64,000 bases of DNA from Pleomorphomonas sp. PLEO (GTDB taxonomy: Bacteria > Pseudomonadota > Alphaproteobacteria > Rhizobiales > Pleomorphomonadaceae). This document shows, piece by piece, positions 18,224 to 25,767 of the stretch. A model generated the notes under the pieces. That model had not been told where the DNA came from. It saw only the letters and a list, made by a program, of their open reading frames with translations, and did no database searches. The translations under genes and the position numbers were made by a program. The stretch is taken from contig NZ_CP166625.1 in NCBI RefSeq assembly GCF_041320595.1, positions 1,623,501 through 1,687,500 on the forward strand, in the 5' to 3' direction. Positions within the stretch are counted from its first letter, which is position 1. Each line of letters opens with the position of its first letter.

Positions 18224-19177
18224 TCACGCCGCGAATTGACGCAGGGCGGAAAGCGGGACGCGCAGCTCTTGCATGCCGGCGAAGGCCGTCAGGAGATAAT
18301 CGACGGTAACGCGGACGCGCGGCGCGATCAGGGCCCGGTGTGGGTATTGCAGCGTCATTTCGAAGCCGCCGGGGTGGTGGCTTTGAAGCAGCAGTGCTTT
18401 CAGTGAGCCGTCGACCAGATGTTTCCAGGCATGGTGGACGCCCACTTCGGCGACGCCGGCGCCGGAGAGCGCCGCCGCCGTCAGCGCTTCGGGCGAGGAC
18501 AGGGTGAGCACGGCCCGCTCGGTGTTGAGCGTTGTCAGGCTGCCATCGCTGGCGCGGAAATTCCACGGCGACACCCGGCCGCCCAGGAAACGGCGCGTCA
18601 GCAGCCTGTGCCGGCCGAGATCTTCCGGCGTGCGCGGTGTGCCGTGAGCGGCGAGATAGCCGGGCGAGGCCACCAGCACCAGGTTCATCTGGCAGACCGG
18701 CCGGGAGATCAGGGAACTATCGGCGATGTGGCCGCCGCGCAGCGCCATGTCGTATCGATCGTGCACCAGATCGACCAGCCGGTCGTCATAATCCACCTCG
18801 ATGGCAAGGCCGGGGTATTGATCGATGAGGCCGGGCAGGATCGGCGTCAACTGCTCGCGGCCGAAGCCGACGCTGGTGGAGATGCGGACGCGGCCGGTCG
18901 GCGTGGCCCGATGGGCGATCACCGCCTCGGCCGCCTGATCGAGGGCGGCCAGCGCGATGCGCGCCTCACGCAGGAAGGTCTCGCCTTCCTCGGTGAGGTT
19001 GAGGGTGCGGGTGGTGCGGTTCATCAGCCGGACGCCCAGCGCCTTCTCGAGGCCGGCGATGTTCTTGCTGACGGCGGCCGAGGAAATGCTCAGCGCCCGG
19101 GCGGCGCCGGCGAAACTGCCGGCATCGGCGGCGTTGATGAAGGACAGGATGGCGCGAACGCGCTGGGTGGAATCCAT
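18224..19177 (-). CDS. LysR-family transcriptional regulator
   Basis: 317-residue LysR protein. The winged HTH is at residues 5-64 (GSFAGAARALSISSAAVSKN), followed by the dimerisation helix and a two-lobed effector domain (GRVRISTSVGFGREQLTPIL). Sequence style matches the large CrgA/DsdC-like group that often controls divergent oxidoreductase genes. The frame is open upstream to 19231, but ATG 19177 gives the standard N-terminus MDSTQRVRAILSFINAAD and follows GAGAG. It is divergent from the DUF1330 gene at 19328 and, before the IS110 insertion, may have sat next to the oxidoreductase operon at 21073-23241. Confidence 0.87.
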   Translation of the reverse strand: MDSTQRVRAILSFINAADAGSFAGAARALSISSAAVSKNIAGLEKALGVRLMNRTTRTLNLTEEGETFLREARIALAALDQAAEAVIAHRATPTGRVRISTSVGFGREQLTPILPGLIDQYPGLAIEVDYDDRLVDLVHDRYDMALRGGHIADSSLISRPVCQMNLVLVASPGYLAAHGTPRTPEDLGRHRLLTRRFLGGRVSPWNFRASDGSLTTLNTERAVLTLSSPEALTAAALSGAGVAEVGVHHAWKHLVDGSLKALLLQSHHPGGFEMTLQYPHRALIAPRVRVTVDYLLTAFAGMQELRVPLSALRQFAA

Positions 19178-19327
19178 GGCTGACTCTCGTGGCAAGGCTC
19201 TCGGCCGACGCACTCGTCTGTCTATTATCAATGTCAGGTTATGTAATCACCAACCCGACGGCGTCTTCAGATCATCAATAGGGCTGACTTATATAGCTGC
19301 CGAGCCCCAACGGCAGAGAGAAGTTCA

Positions 19328-19624
19328 ATGTCCGCGCCCGCCTATTTCATCTTCCACACCACCATTGACGACCACGAGGCGATCGCGCCCTATCTCGCCT
19401 CGGCGATGGCGACGGTGACTGCCTTCGGCGGCCGGCGCCTGCTGATGGGTGGCCCGGCCACGGCCGTCGAGGGCGAAGCGCCGGCGGGCATGACGGTGAT
19501 CCTCGAATTTCCCGGCAAGGCAGCGGCCGAGGCCTGGTACGCCTCGCCGGTTTATCAAGAGATCATCGGCATTCGCCTCGGGGCGTCGACAAGCGACGCG
19601 TATCTCGTGGAAGCCGTAGCCTGA
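19328..19624 (+). CDS. DUF1330 family protein
   Basis: 98-residue single-domain protein matching DUF1330, a dimeric ferredoxin-like alpha/beta barrel family: strand YFIFHTTIDD, helix EAIAPYLASAMATVTAFGGR, strand RLLMGGPATAVEGEAPAGMT, then the hallmark VILEFPGKAAAEAWYASPVY and a C-terminal EIIGIRLGASTSD. The molecular activity is not established. The divergent LysR gene at 18224 is its probable regulator through the 150-bp shared intergenic region. Confidence 0.87.
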   Translation: MSAPAYFIFHTTIDDHEAIAPYLASAMATVTAFGGRRLLMGGPATAVEGEAPAGMTVILEFPGKAAAEAWYASPVYQEIIGIRLGASTSDAYLVEAVA

Positions 19625-19689
19625 ACAATCCTCTTTCCCCCAAACAATCGCAAGGTTCTGGTCCGCGACCTATAGCAGCCACAGCGCCT

Positions 19690-19726
19690 CATCCTGCCTG
19701 AGGTCCCCCGCCTTCGCGGAGGATTG
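19690..19726. repeat. Family A palindrome, degenerate half unit left of IS110
   Basis: CATCCTGCCTGAGGTCCCCC followed by GCCTTCGCGGAGGA corresponds to the right-hand half of family A units elsewhere (for example 28514-28555 and 51931-51975), with several substitutions in the stem. It sits directly left of the IS110 element. Confidence 0.6.
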
Positions 19727-19749
19727 TTCGTCTGCGTTGTCTTAAGATG

Positions 19750-19970
19750 AAGGCGGCCTCTCCGGCCGGTTGGTTTGACGACCCCGGAGAGGCCGGTGGC
19801 AGGCGACCGTGCGGAGGATCGGGTTTTCACCCGTTGTCATCAAGGCTCCCTGCCATCTTCCATCATTCGCTTGGAGAGTTGATGGGGTCTCTGGGGGCTG
19901 ACCCTTGCCGATCAGACCCACGCCCGAGAACAATCCGAAGCTCATGGTGGCCTAACTTGGGAAGGATAGC
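19750..19970 (+). ncRNA. Candidate bridge RNA region of the IS110 element
   Basis: The left non-coding part contains a strong stem GGCCTCTCCGG (19755-19765) with CCGGAGAGGCC (19784-19794), then further hairpin-prone stretches (around GGGTTTTCACCCG near 19820 and a GGGGTCTCTGGGGGC region near 19880) up to the transposase start. IS110-subgroup elements encode a structured bridge RNA here, with a 5' stem-loop followed by target- and donor-binding loops that guide the recombinase. Position and structure agree; the loops have not been matched to target and donor sequences, so this is inference. Confidence 0.45.
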
Positions 19971-19975
19971 ACATC

Positions 19976-20935
19976 ATGACCTTTTTGCAGAAGGCTCCCG
20001 AGATCGTTCTGGGCTTCGATGTCTCCCAGGACACGCTGACGGTCTTCCAAGCCCTTTCCTCGTCTGCCTGTCCGAAGCCTTGCGTCATCGACAATACCGC
20101 CGCCGCCATCCGCCGCTTTCTGAAGAGTCTTGAGCGGATAGACCTTGCGGTCTGCGAGCCGACCGGTGGCCATGAGCATGTCCTTGTGGCCGAACTGATG
20201 GCCGCAGGCATTGCCTGCCACCGGGTGGATGCCTTGAAGGTAAAGGCTTTTATCCGCTCCTTCGGCACCCTGGCCAAGACGGACGCTCTCGATGCCGAAG
20301 CGCTGGCCCGCTACGGGCAGGATCGCTGGGATCGGCTTTCCCTCTTCCTGCCGAAAGAGGCCGACCAGAAGATCTTGACCGATCTGGTTGCCCGGCGCGA
20401 GGACCTGGTTGCCCTCAAGGTGGCCGAGCAGAACCGGGCAAGAGCGCCGGCCAGCAAGGTGATCAAGGCGTCCTGTGACGCCATCCTGCGGGCCATCGTC
20501 CGCCAGATCAAAGCCATTGAGGCGGAGACGAAGGCGCTGATCGACAGAACCCCGCAGCTCAAGGCTGCCTTCCGGGAAATGCAGAGCTTGCCCGGTGTCG
20601 GGTCGCTGACCGCGATCGCTCTTCTCGCCCACATGCCAGAGCTGGGCAGCCTGCAGCGAAGGCAGGCGGCCTCGCTGGCCGGCGTGGCCCCACACGCCAA
20701 TGACAGCGGTCTGTTCAAGGGACACAGGACGATGCGCGGTGGACGCTCTGAGGTGCGTCGTCTCCTCTTCATGGCAGCCCTGGCCGCAAGCCACGCAAAG
20801 GGACCATTACGTGAGGTCTATCAACGCCTTGTTCAAAACGGAAAGAAGCCAATCGTCGCCATCGGAGCCCTCATGCGCAAGATCATCGTCATCCTCAATG
20901 CAAGACTGAGAGACCTCAATGCCCAACAGAGTTGA
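19976..20935 (+). CDS. IS110-family transposase (DEDD recombinase)
   Basis: 319-residue transposase. The RuvC-like DEDD residues can be read as D15 (GFDVSQ), E61 (VCEPTGG), D103 and D106 (KTDALDAEAL). The C-terminal Tnp domain has the helix-hairpin LPGVGSLTAIALLAHM (residues 205-220), the conserved serine S233 in AASLAGVAP, and the GHRTMRGGRSEVRRLLFMAA stretch, so both catalytic halves look intact and full length. The family excises as a circle and inserts with an RNA guide without target duplication. It is the only recognised transposase in the window. Confidence 0.95.
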   Translation: MTFLQKAPEIVLGFDVSQDTLTVFQALSSSACPKPCVIDNTAAAIRRFLKSLERIDLAVCEPTGGHEHVLVAELMAAGIACHRVDALKVKAFIRSFGTLAKTDALDAEALARYGQDRWDRLSLFLPKEADQKILTDLVARREDLVALKVAEQNRARAPASKVIKASCDAILRAIVRQIKAIEAETKALIDRTPQLKAAFREMQSLPGVGSLTAIALLAHMPELGSLQRRQAASLAGVAPHANDSGLFKGHRTMRGGRSEVRRLLFMAALAASHAKGPLREVYQRLVQNGKKPIVAIGALMRKIIVILNARLRDLNAQQS

Positions 20936-20970
20936 TGACAGTTCTATATATATGTTTTTGTTATATAAAT

Positions 20971-21014
20971 TGTCTTCTTCTGCGCAGGCAGAGGACCTCG
21001 GGCCGAAAAGGGCG
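20971..21014. repeat. Family A palindrome, half unit right of IS110
   Basis: TGTCTTCTTCTGCGCAGGCA followed by GAGGACCTCGGGCCGAAAAG matches the left-hand half of family A units (compare 28692-28740 and 49571-49614), including the trailing CCGAAAAGGGC. It lies between the IS110 end and the oxidoreductase operon. Confidence 0.75.
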
Positions 21015-21072
21015 AACGGCGAATATGGGGCTGCGTTGAAGGTCCGCGATTGCCACTTCCAGAAAGCCTCCC

Positions 21073-21612
21073 ATGAAAACGCTTGTGATCGTTTCCCATC
21101 CCTATTTTGCCCGCTCCGCCGCCATCAAGGCGCTGCAACAGACCGCCGAGAGCCTGCCCGACGTGACGGTGCGCAACCTCGAAGCGCTTTATGGCGATGA
21201 TACCGCCGCCTTCGACGTCGCCGCCGAGCAGCGGGCGGTGGAGGCGGCCGAGCGGATCGTCTTCCTGTTCCCGATCCACTGGTTCAATCTGACGCCGATG
21301 CTGAAGGCCTATCTGAACGAAGTCTGGAGCTATGGCTGGGCTTTCGGCCCCAACGGCACGGCCCTCAAAGGCAAGGCGTTGCAGGCCGTGGTGACGGCCG
21401 GCGCCACCGAGCACACCTACTCAGCCGAGGGGCTCATCGAGAGCACCATCGACGAGGTGCTGACACCGCTCAAAGCCAGTGCGCTTTATGTCGGCATGCG
21501 CTACCTGCCGCCGCTCGCTTTCTTCTCCGCCATGGGCGCCGACGCCAAGACCCTGGCTGGCTTTGAGTGGCAGCTCAAATGCGCCCTCGGCGAGCCGGCG
21601 CTGGCCGATTGA
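21073..21612 (+). CDS. NAD(P)H-dependent oxidoreductase, flavodoxin fold (KefF/MdaB-like)
   Basis: 179-residue flavodoxin-like quinone reductase. The phosphate-binding start MKTLVIVSHPYFARSAAIKA, the central FLFPIHWFNLTPMLKAYLNE and the later LQAVVTAGATEHTYSAEG are the conserved FMN/FAD and NAD(P)H contacts of the family. It probably reduces quinones or related electrophiles with two electrons. It is first in a rightward operon with an AhpD-like protein (16-bp gap), an alcohol dehydrogenase and a 4-oxalocrotonate tautomerase, a set that suggests processing of carbonyl or aromatic compounds. Confidence 0.88.
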   Translation: MKTLVIVSHPYFARSAAIKALQQTAESLPDVTVRNLEALYGDDTAAFDVAAEQRAVEAAERIVFLFPIHWFNLTPMLKAYLNEVWSYGWAFGPNGTALKGKALQAVVTAGATEHTYSAEGLIESTIDEVLTPLKASALYVGMRYLPPLAFFSAMGADAKTLAGFEWQLKCALGEPALAD

Positions 21613-21628
21613 TCAAGGAGACCCAAGC

Positions 21629-21955
21629 ATGCCTCAGGAACAAAGCCCTGCCCGGAAGGCTTTCGGCGACATTGCCCCAGGGCTCGCCGATTTTACCGAC
21701 AACGTGCTGTTCGGCGATGTCTGGAAGCGGCCCGGCCTTGCCCCGCGCGACCGCAGCCTCATCACCATCGCCACGCTGGTGGCGCTCTACCGGGTCAATG
21801 AATTGCCATATCATCTGAAACTCGGGCCGGAAAACGGCCTTGGTCGGGAAGAGATTGTCGAGATGATCACTCATCTCGCCTTCTACGCCGGCTGGCCGGC
21901 CGCCAACACCGCCATTTCTATCGCCCGCCAGGTGTTCGCGGACGCCGGCAAGTAA
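21629..21955 (+). CDS. Carboxymuconolactone decarboxylase-family (AhpD-like) protein
   Basis: 108-residue all-helical protein of the CMD family. The core DRSLITIATLVALYRVNELP and EIVEMITHLAFYAGWPAANT are diagnostic. The canonical AhpD CxxC pair is absent (no cysteine in the core), so it is not a peroxidase-type AhpD and is closer to gamma-carboxymuconolactone decarboxylase-like proteins. AAGGAG lies 8 bp before the ATG at 21629; the frame opens earlier, inside the preceding gene, but that part is a shadow. Second gene of the operon. Confidence 0.88.
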   Translation: MPQEQSPARKAFGDIAPGLADFTDNVLFGDVWKRPGLAPRDRSLITIATLVALYRVNELPYHLKLGPENGLGREEIVEMITHLAFYAGWPAANTAISIARQVFADAGK

Positions 21956-21975
21956 ACGACAAGACGGAGGACATC

Positions 21976-22992
21976 ATGAAAGCCACGGTTCTGCACGGCC
22001 CGCGCGACGTTCGCTTCGAAGCGGTTGCCATTCCCACCATCGAAAAGCCGACCGACGCCATTCTCCGCCTGTCGGCGACCTGCGTCTGCGGCTCCGACCT
22101 CTGGCCCTATCGCGGCATCCAGCCGGTGAACGAGCCGACGCGGATGGGTCACGAATATTGCGGCGTCGTCGTCGAAGTGGGCAGCGCGGTGACCACCGTG
22201 AAGCCGGGACAGTTCGTCATCGGCTCGTTCTTTGCCTCCGACAACACCTGCCCGGCCTGCCAGATCGGCTACCAGTCGTCCTGCGTCCACCGCGAGCTGG
22301 TGGGCAACGCCCAGGCCGGCATGCTGCGCGTGCCGCTGGCCGACGGAACGCTGGTAGCGACGCCCGACATGCCGTCGCCGTCGATGATCCCCGACCTCCT
22401 GACGCTGTCCGACGTGATGGGCACCGGCTGGTTCGCCGCCGAGGCGGCCGAGGTGGCGCCCGGCAAGACGGTGGTGGTGGTAGGCGACGGCGCCGTCGGC
22501 CTGCTCGCCGTGCTGTCGGCCAAGCTAAAGGGGGCAGGCCGCATCATCGCCATGAGCGGCCACCCGACACGGCAAGCGCTGGCCCGCGAGTTCGGCGCCA
22601 CCGACATCGTGGCCGAGCGCGATGACGCCGGTGTCGCCCGCATCCTGGAGCTGACCGGCGGCGTCGGTGCCGACAGCGTGCTCGAATGCGTCGGCACCCA
22701 GGGCGCCTTCATGCAGGCGATCCGCAGCGCCCGCAAGGGCGGGCATGTCAGCTTCGTCGGCGTGCCGCATGGGGTGAAGCTCGACGGCTTCGAGCTGTTC
22801 TTCGCCCACATTCACCTGCATGGCGGCCCGGCGCCGGTGAGGCGCTTCCTGCCCGAACTGATCGATCTGGTCTGGACCGGCAAGATCCATCCGGGCAAAG
22901 TGTTCGACCTGGAACTGCCGATCGAGCAAGTGGCCGAGGCTTACAAGGCCATGGACGAGCGGCGGGCGATCAAGGCGCTGTTGCGCGTGTAA
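21976..22992 (+). CDS. Zinc-dependent alcohol dehydrogenase family protein
   Basis: 338-residue medium-chain dehydrogenase. Catalytic zinc ligands are indicated by CVCGSDLWPY (Cys near residue 38) and GHEYCG; the structural zinc lobe is reduced (NTCPACQIGYQSSC, three cysteines instead of the usual four). The Rossmann fold follows at about residues 165-250 (VVVVGDGAVGLLAVLSAKL). It should oxidise or reduce an alcohol/aldehyde with NAD(P). Third gene of the operon with the flavodoxin-fold reductase, AhpD-like protein and 4-OT; the substrate is not evident. Confidence 0.9.
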   Translation: MKATVLHGPRDVRFEAVAIPTIEKPTDAILRLSATCVCGSDLWPYRGIQPVNEPTRMGHEYCGVVVEVGSAVTTVKPGQFVIGSFFASDNTCPACQIGYQSSCVHRELVGNAQAGMLRVPLADGTLVATPDMPSPSMIPDLLTLSDVMGTGWFAAEAAEVAPGKTVVVVGDGAVGLLAVLSAKLKGAGRIIAMSGHPTRQALAREFGATDIVAERDDAGVARILELTGGVGADSVLECVGTQGAFMQAIRSARKGGHVSFVGVPHGVKLDGFELFFAHIHLHGGPAPVRRFLPELIDLVWTGKIHPGKVFDLELPIEQVAEAYKAMDERRAIKALLRV

Positions 22993-23010
22993 TCAACGAA
23001 GGAGAAAACC

Positions 23011-23241
23011 ATGCCGCATGTCGTCATCAAGATGATCGAGGGACGGGGCGAGGAGCAGAAGCAGCGCATCGCCGATCTGGTGACACAGGCGATCATGGAC
23101 GGCGCCGGCTGCAAGGAAAGCTCCGTTTCCGTTGCCATCGAAGACGTGCCGGCCGATCAGTGGACCGCAGCGGTGTATCGGCCGGAGATCGAGCCGGTGC
23201 TCGAGACGCTCTACAAGAAGCCGGGGTACAAGCCGGAGTGA
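23011..23241 (+). CDS. 4-oxalocrotonate tautomerase family protein
   Basis: 76-residue tautomerase. After removal of Met, Pro1 (MPHVVIKM) is the catalytic base of the superfamily; the following EGRGEEQKQRIADLVTQAI helix and SSVSVAIEDVPADQW strand are typical of the 4-OT fold. GAAGGAG lies just before the start. It is the last gene of the 21073-23241 operon, which fits ketonisation of an enol intermediate made by its neighbours, although the pathway is not known. Confidence 0.9.
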   Translation: MPHVVIKMIEGRGEEQKQRIADLVTQAIMDGAGCKESSVSVAIEDVPADQWTAAVYRPEIEPVLETLYKKPGYKPE

Positions 23242-23400
23242 GGATGCGGCGGGCGGCGGGAGACGCCAATATTGGCGCCTTGGTTCTTCCGCTTGGCTCG
23301 CTACGTCTGCTACGGGTTCCGCTCACCACATAGGGTGTTGACTCTTCGGTATTTTCTTTCTTAGGTTGTATGTCGTCAAGCACGTTGGTATCTGAAAGCC

Positions 23401-24234
23401 ATGTCAGAGTATGCCTTTCCGAAGGGGGTATTCGACCGGGGCAGAGCAGCTTTTCTGCTTCTGACGCTCGCCGTGACGCTTCTGCTCGCCGGGTGCGGCA
23501 CCCCGCCGCGCACCTTATTTGCGCGCTTCACCATGGAAGTAGAGACGCCGGAAGGGCTAAGAACTGTCTCGACGGTGGCGAAATACAGCATCGGTCCGAA
23601 CGATGGTTTTCTAGCCGGCTTGAGTATGACAGAAGTTTACACGATGTTCTGGGGCGAAGCCGCCATGGTGGACCTCGGCGACAGAGGTATTCTTTTCTGT
23701 ACGATAGGGGGTGACTACGAGCGTGCCCATCAAAGCTTAGCTCTGTGGGATTTTGCTCTCAGGCTTTTCCCCCGGGAGGGCAGCAAAGATCAACTGGCCG
23801 CGCACCTTGACGATCTGATCCGGACTCACCCAAAGACAACAGTGTCCAACGCACAGCTTCCGCTGTTGATCCGCTTTCGGGATCTGGCTGATCCAATGAC
23901 GGCGGAGCGTATCGATCCGAACGATCTGGAGGCGAGCTTCGGTTCCGGCGTGCGGATCGCCCGAAGCGAGTTTGAAATCTTGCAGACGCCAGAACTGCGC
24001 TGGTGGCAGTGGTTTTCGCCGCCACCGGAAATTCCGATCACCAAAGCTATCCAAGCAAGGCTTCCCTGGTTGTCGCTTCCGGTCGAAGCGCTCGATTTAA
24101 AGTTAGCGCGGCCAAAGTATTTCAGCCTGAATGCTGCCAAGAAGGTCACCGATCATCTGTCGGCGGGTTCCTTCATCTATCCGGACTCTCTCAGGGAAGT
24201 GCGCGAGCAAACGCCAACGGATACCGATCACTGA
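23401..24234 (+). CDS. Uncharacterised lipoprotein, 277 aa
   Basis: Secreted lipoprotein of unknown function. The basic N-region (FPKGVFDRGRAAF) is followed by a hydrophobic core and lipobox LLLAGCG, with the modified cysteine near residue 32. The mature part has FARFTMEVETPEGLRTVSTV, an aspartate/proline-rich middle and WWQWFSPPPEIPITKAIQ. Codon usage is less GC-rich than in neighbouring operons. No partner gene is obvious, and no family name can be given. Confidence 0.75.
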   Translation: MSEYAFPKGVFDRGRAAFLLLTLAVTLLLAGCGTPPRTLFARFTMEVETPEGLRTVSTVAKYSIGPNDGFLAGLSMTEVYTMFWGEAAMVDLGDRGILFCTIGGDYERAHQSLALWDFALRLFPREGSKDQLAAHLDDLIRTHPKTTVSNAQLPLLIRFRDLADPMTAERIDPNDLEASFGSGVRIARSEFEILQTPELRWWQWFSPPPEIPITKAIQARLPWLSLPVEALDLKLARPKYFSLNAAKKVTDHLSAGSFIYPDSLREVREQTPTDTDH

Positions 24235-24290
24235 TTGCCGATCCCGGCGGCGCGGGGATGACGGCTTATAGCTCTCTTTCCTCGGTATAA

Positions 24291-24322
24291 TTCTGTCATC
24301 CTCGCGAAGGCGAGGAGCTCAG
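24291..24322. repeat. Degenerate family A-like palindrome
   Basis: TCTGTCATCCTCGCGAAGGC followed by GAGGAGCTCAGC has the family A layout (CTGTCNTCCTC stem, short loop, GAGGA-CTCAG), but the stem sequence differs and there is only one half. It lies between the lipoprotein and cyclophilin-like genes. Confidence 0.55.
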
Positions 24323-24386
24323 CACGACAAGGGCGAGCGGCTTAAATCAGCCGCCCCCTTTTCCCTAACCCCATCACGGAGCCAGC

Positions 24387-24806
24387 ATGAACGGCATCCA
24401 GAAAACTCTCGGCTTGCCGGTGGCGCTGGCTGTCGGGCTCTCAGGTCCCGCCGTTGCGGCCGAACGGATCCGCATCGCCTCGGAGTGGGGCAGCGTGACC
24501 GCGACGCTCAGCGACAACGCGGCGGCGAAGGCGCTTGCCGCCATGCTGCCGCTCACCATCGATATGAGCGACCACATGCGGCAGGAGAAGACCGGCGCGC
24601 TGCCTCAGCCGTTGCCGGAGGTCGCCCGTCAGCGCGATTTCAGGCCGGGAACGCTGGGCCTGTGGAGCGATGGCGACTTCGTCATCTACTACCGGTCGGG
24701 CCGCGTTCCGTCGCCCGGCATCGTCTGGCTCGGCGAGGTGACGGGTGACGTCACGATGTTCGACCGTCCCGGCGAGGTGACGGTGCGGGTGGAGAAGGTG
24801 GAGTAG
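24387..24806 (+). CDS. Cyclophilin-like fold protein, exported
   Basis: 139-residue protein with a Sec signal peptide (LGLPVALAVGLSGPAVAAE, cleavage near residue 25). The mature part reads RIRIASEWGSVTATLSDN, AKALAAMLPLTIDMSDHMRQ, then LGLWSDGDFVIYYRSGRVPS and VWLGEVTGDVTMF. This order of motifs is the bacterial cyclophilin-like beta-barrel family, which lacks the prolyl-isomerase active-site residues and has no established activity. Its last 56 bp overlap the 3' end of the convergent LysR gene. Confidence 0.82.
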   Translation: MNGIQKTLGLPVALAVGLSGPAVAAERIRIASEWGSVTATLSDNAAAKALAAMLPLTIDMSDHMRQEKTGALPQPLPEVARQRDFRPGTLGLWSDGDFVIYYRSGRVPSPGIVWLGEVTGDVTMFDRPGEVTVRVEKVE

Positions 24807-25677
24807 AGCCCGCCGCTTGGCCGACATGCTCCACGAATCTTTTCAGCAGCGGGTTGCTGTCGGCGGTGCGCCAGCAGAGGCCGACCGGCCAACTGGCGCC
24901 GTTGCCGGTGAGACGCCGTTGGCGCGCGCGGCCGCCCAGCGCCTCGACACCCTGCCAGGGCAGGAGCGCCGCGCCGAGGCCGGCGGCCACCACGGCGTGC
25001 ACGGTGAGGATGTCGTCGGCCTGCTGGATGACGCGTGGCCGGAAGCCGGCGCCGGCGCACCAGGCGGCGATCTGTGCGTCAAGGCCGGGACCGCGCCGGG
25101 CGGCCAGCGCCACGAAGCCGAGGGCGTTCAAGTCATCCAGCCGGTCGGGCGGCGGCAGGACGACGCCGTGCGGCACCACCAACGCCAGATGCTCGGTGAT
25201 GACGGGGCGGAAGGAGAGGTCGCCGCCGGCCTCGGGAGCGCGGCAGAAGCCGACGTCGAGCCGGCTGGCCAGAAGGCGTTCGTGCTGCTCACGCGAGGCC
25301 ATGTCGTTAAGGGTGATCTGACAATCGGGCACAAGCTGGCGGAAGCCGGCGATCAGCGCCGGCGCGGCGATCAGCATGGAGATGCCGAAGCCGATGTCGA
25401 GCTGGCCGGTGAGGCCGGCACTGGCGCGCCTTAACCGGGCGTCGGCCTCGCCGCTCATCGCCAGCAGCGGCCGCGCTTCGGCCAGCAACACCTCGCCGAG
25501 GGCGGTCGGCTTGGCGCCATGCCGGCCGCGCTCGAGCAGCACGCCGCCGACGGCAGATTCCAGCGCCTGGATCTGCTTGGTCAGCGTCGACTGGGTGACG
25601 CAGAGCTTGGCCGCCGCCTTGCCGTAATGGCCGCTGTCGACGAGTTCGACGAAGGCGCGCAGGAGTTTCAGATCCAT
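24751..25677 (-). CDS. LysR-family regulator divergent from a nitrilase-type hydrolase
   Basis: 308-residue LysR regulator. The HTH spans residues 1-60 (GHYGKAAAKLCVTQSTLTKQ) and the effector domain begins GLTGQLDIGFGISMLIAAPA. The C-terminal ~20 residues are proline/serine-rich and overlap the end of the convergent cyclophilin-like gene. Its start lies 90 bp from the divergent carbon-nitrogen hydrolase at 25768, the usual arrangement for a LysR protein and its target, so it probably controls that gene. The effector is unknown. Confidence 0.88.
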   Translation of the reverse strand: MDLKLLRAFVELVDSGHYGKAAAKLCVTQSTLTKQIQALESAVGGVLLERGRHGAKPTALGEVLLAEARPLLAMSGEADARLRRASAGLTGQLDIGFGISMLIAAPALIAGFRQLVPDCQITLNDMASREQHERLLASRLDVGFCRAPEAGGDLSFRPVITEHLALVVPHGVVLPPPDRLDDLNALGFVALAARRGPGLDAQIAAWCAGAGFRPRVIQQADDILTVHAVVAAGLGAALLPWQGVEALGGRARQRRLTGNGASWPVGLCWRTADSNPLLKRFVEHVGQAAGSTPPSPPAPSPRRDGRTS

Positions 25678-25767
25678 TCGATTACCGACTAATTTCAGGA
25701 TAATTTGTCATTTTACAGATGGAACGCAACAAGAGCAAGCTCACGGCCACTCAACAGGGGGGCGACC

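Larger units (their letters stand above)
19741..20945 (+). mobile_element. IS110-family insertion sequence (ends approximate)
   Basis: About 1.2 kb: a ~235-bp non-coding left part, one DEDD transposase gene, and a very short right part. The long left non-coding end and short right end are the architecture of the IS110 subgroup. No terminal inverted repeats are obvious, as is usual for the family. The ends given rest on a CT dinucleotide present at both proposed junctions (19741-19742 and 20944-20945) and on where flanking family A repeat sequence stops; they are estimates. Family A palindrome halves lie on both sides. Confidence 0.75.
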
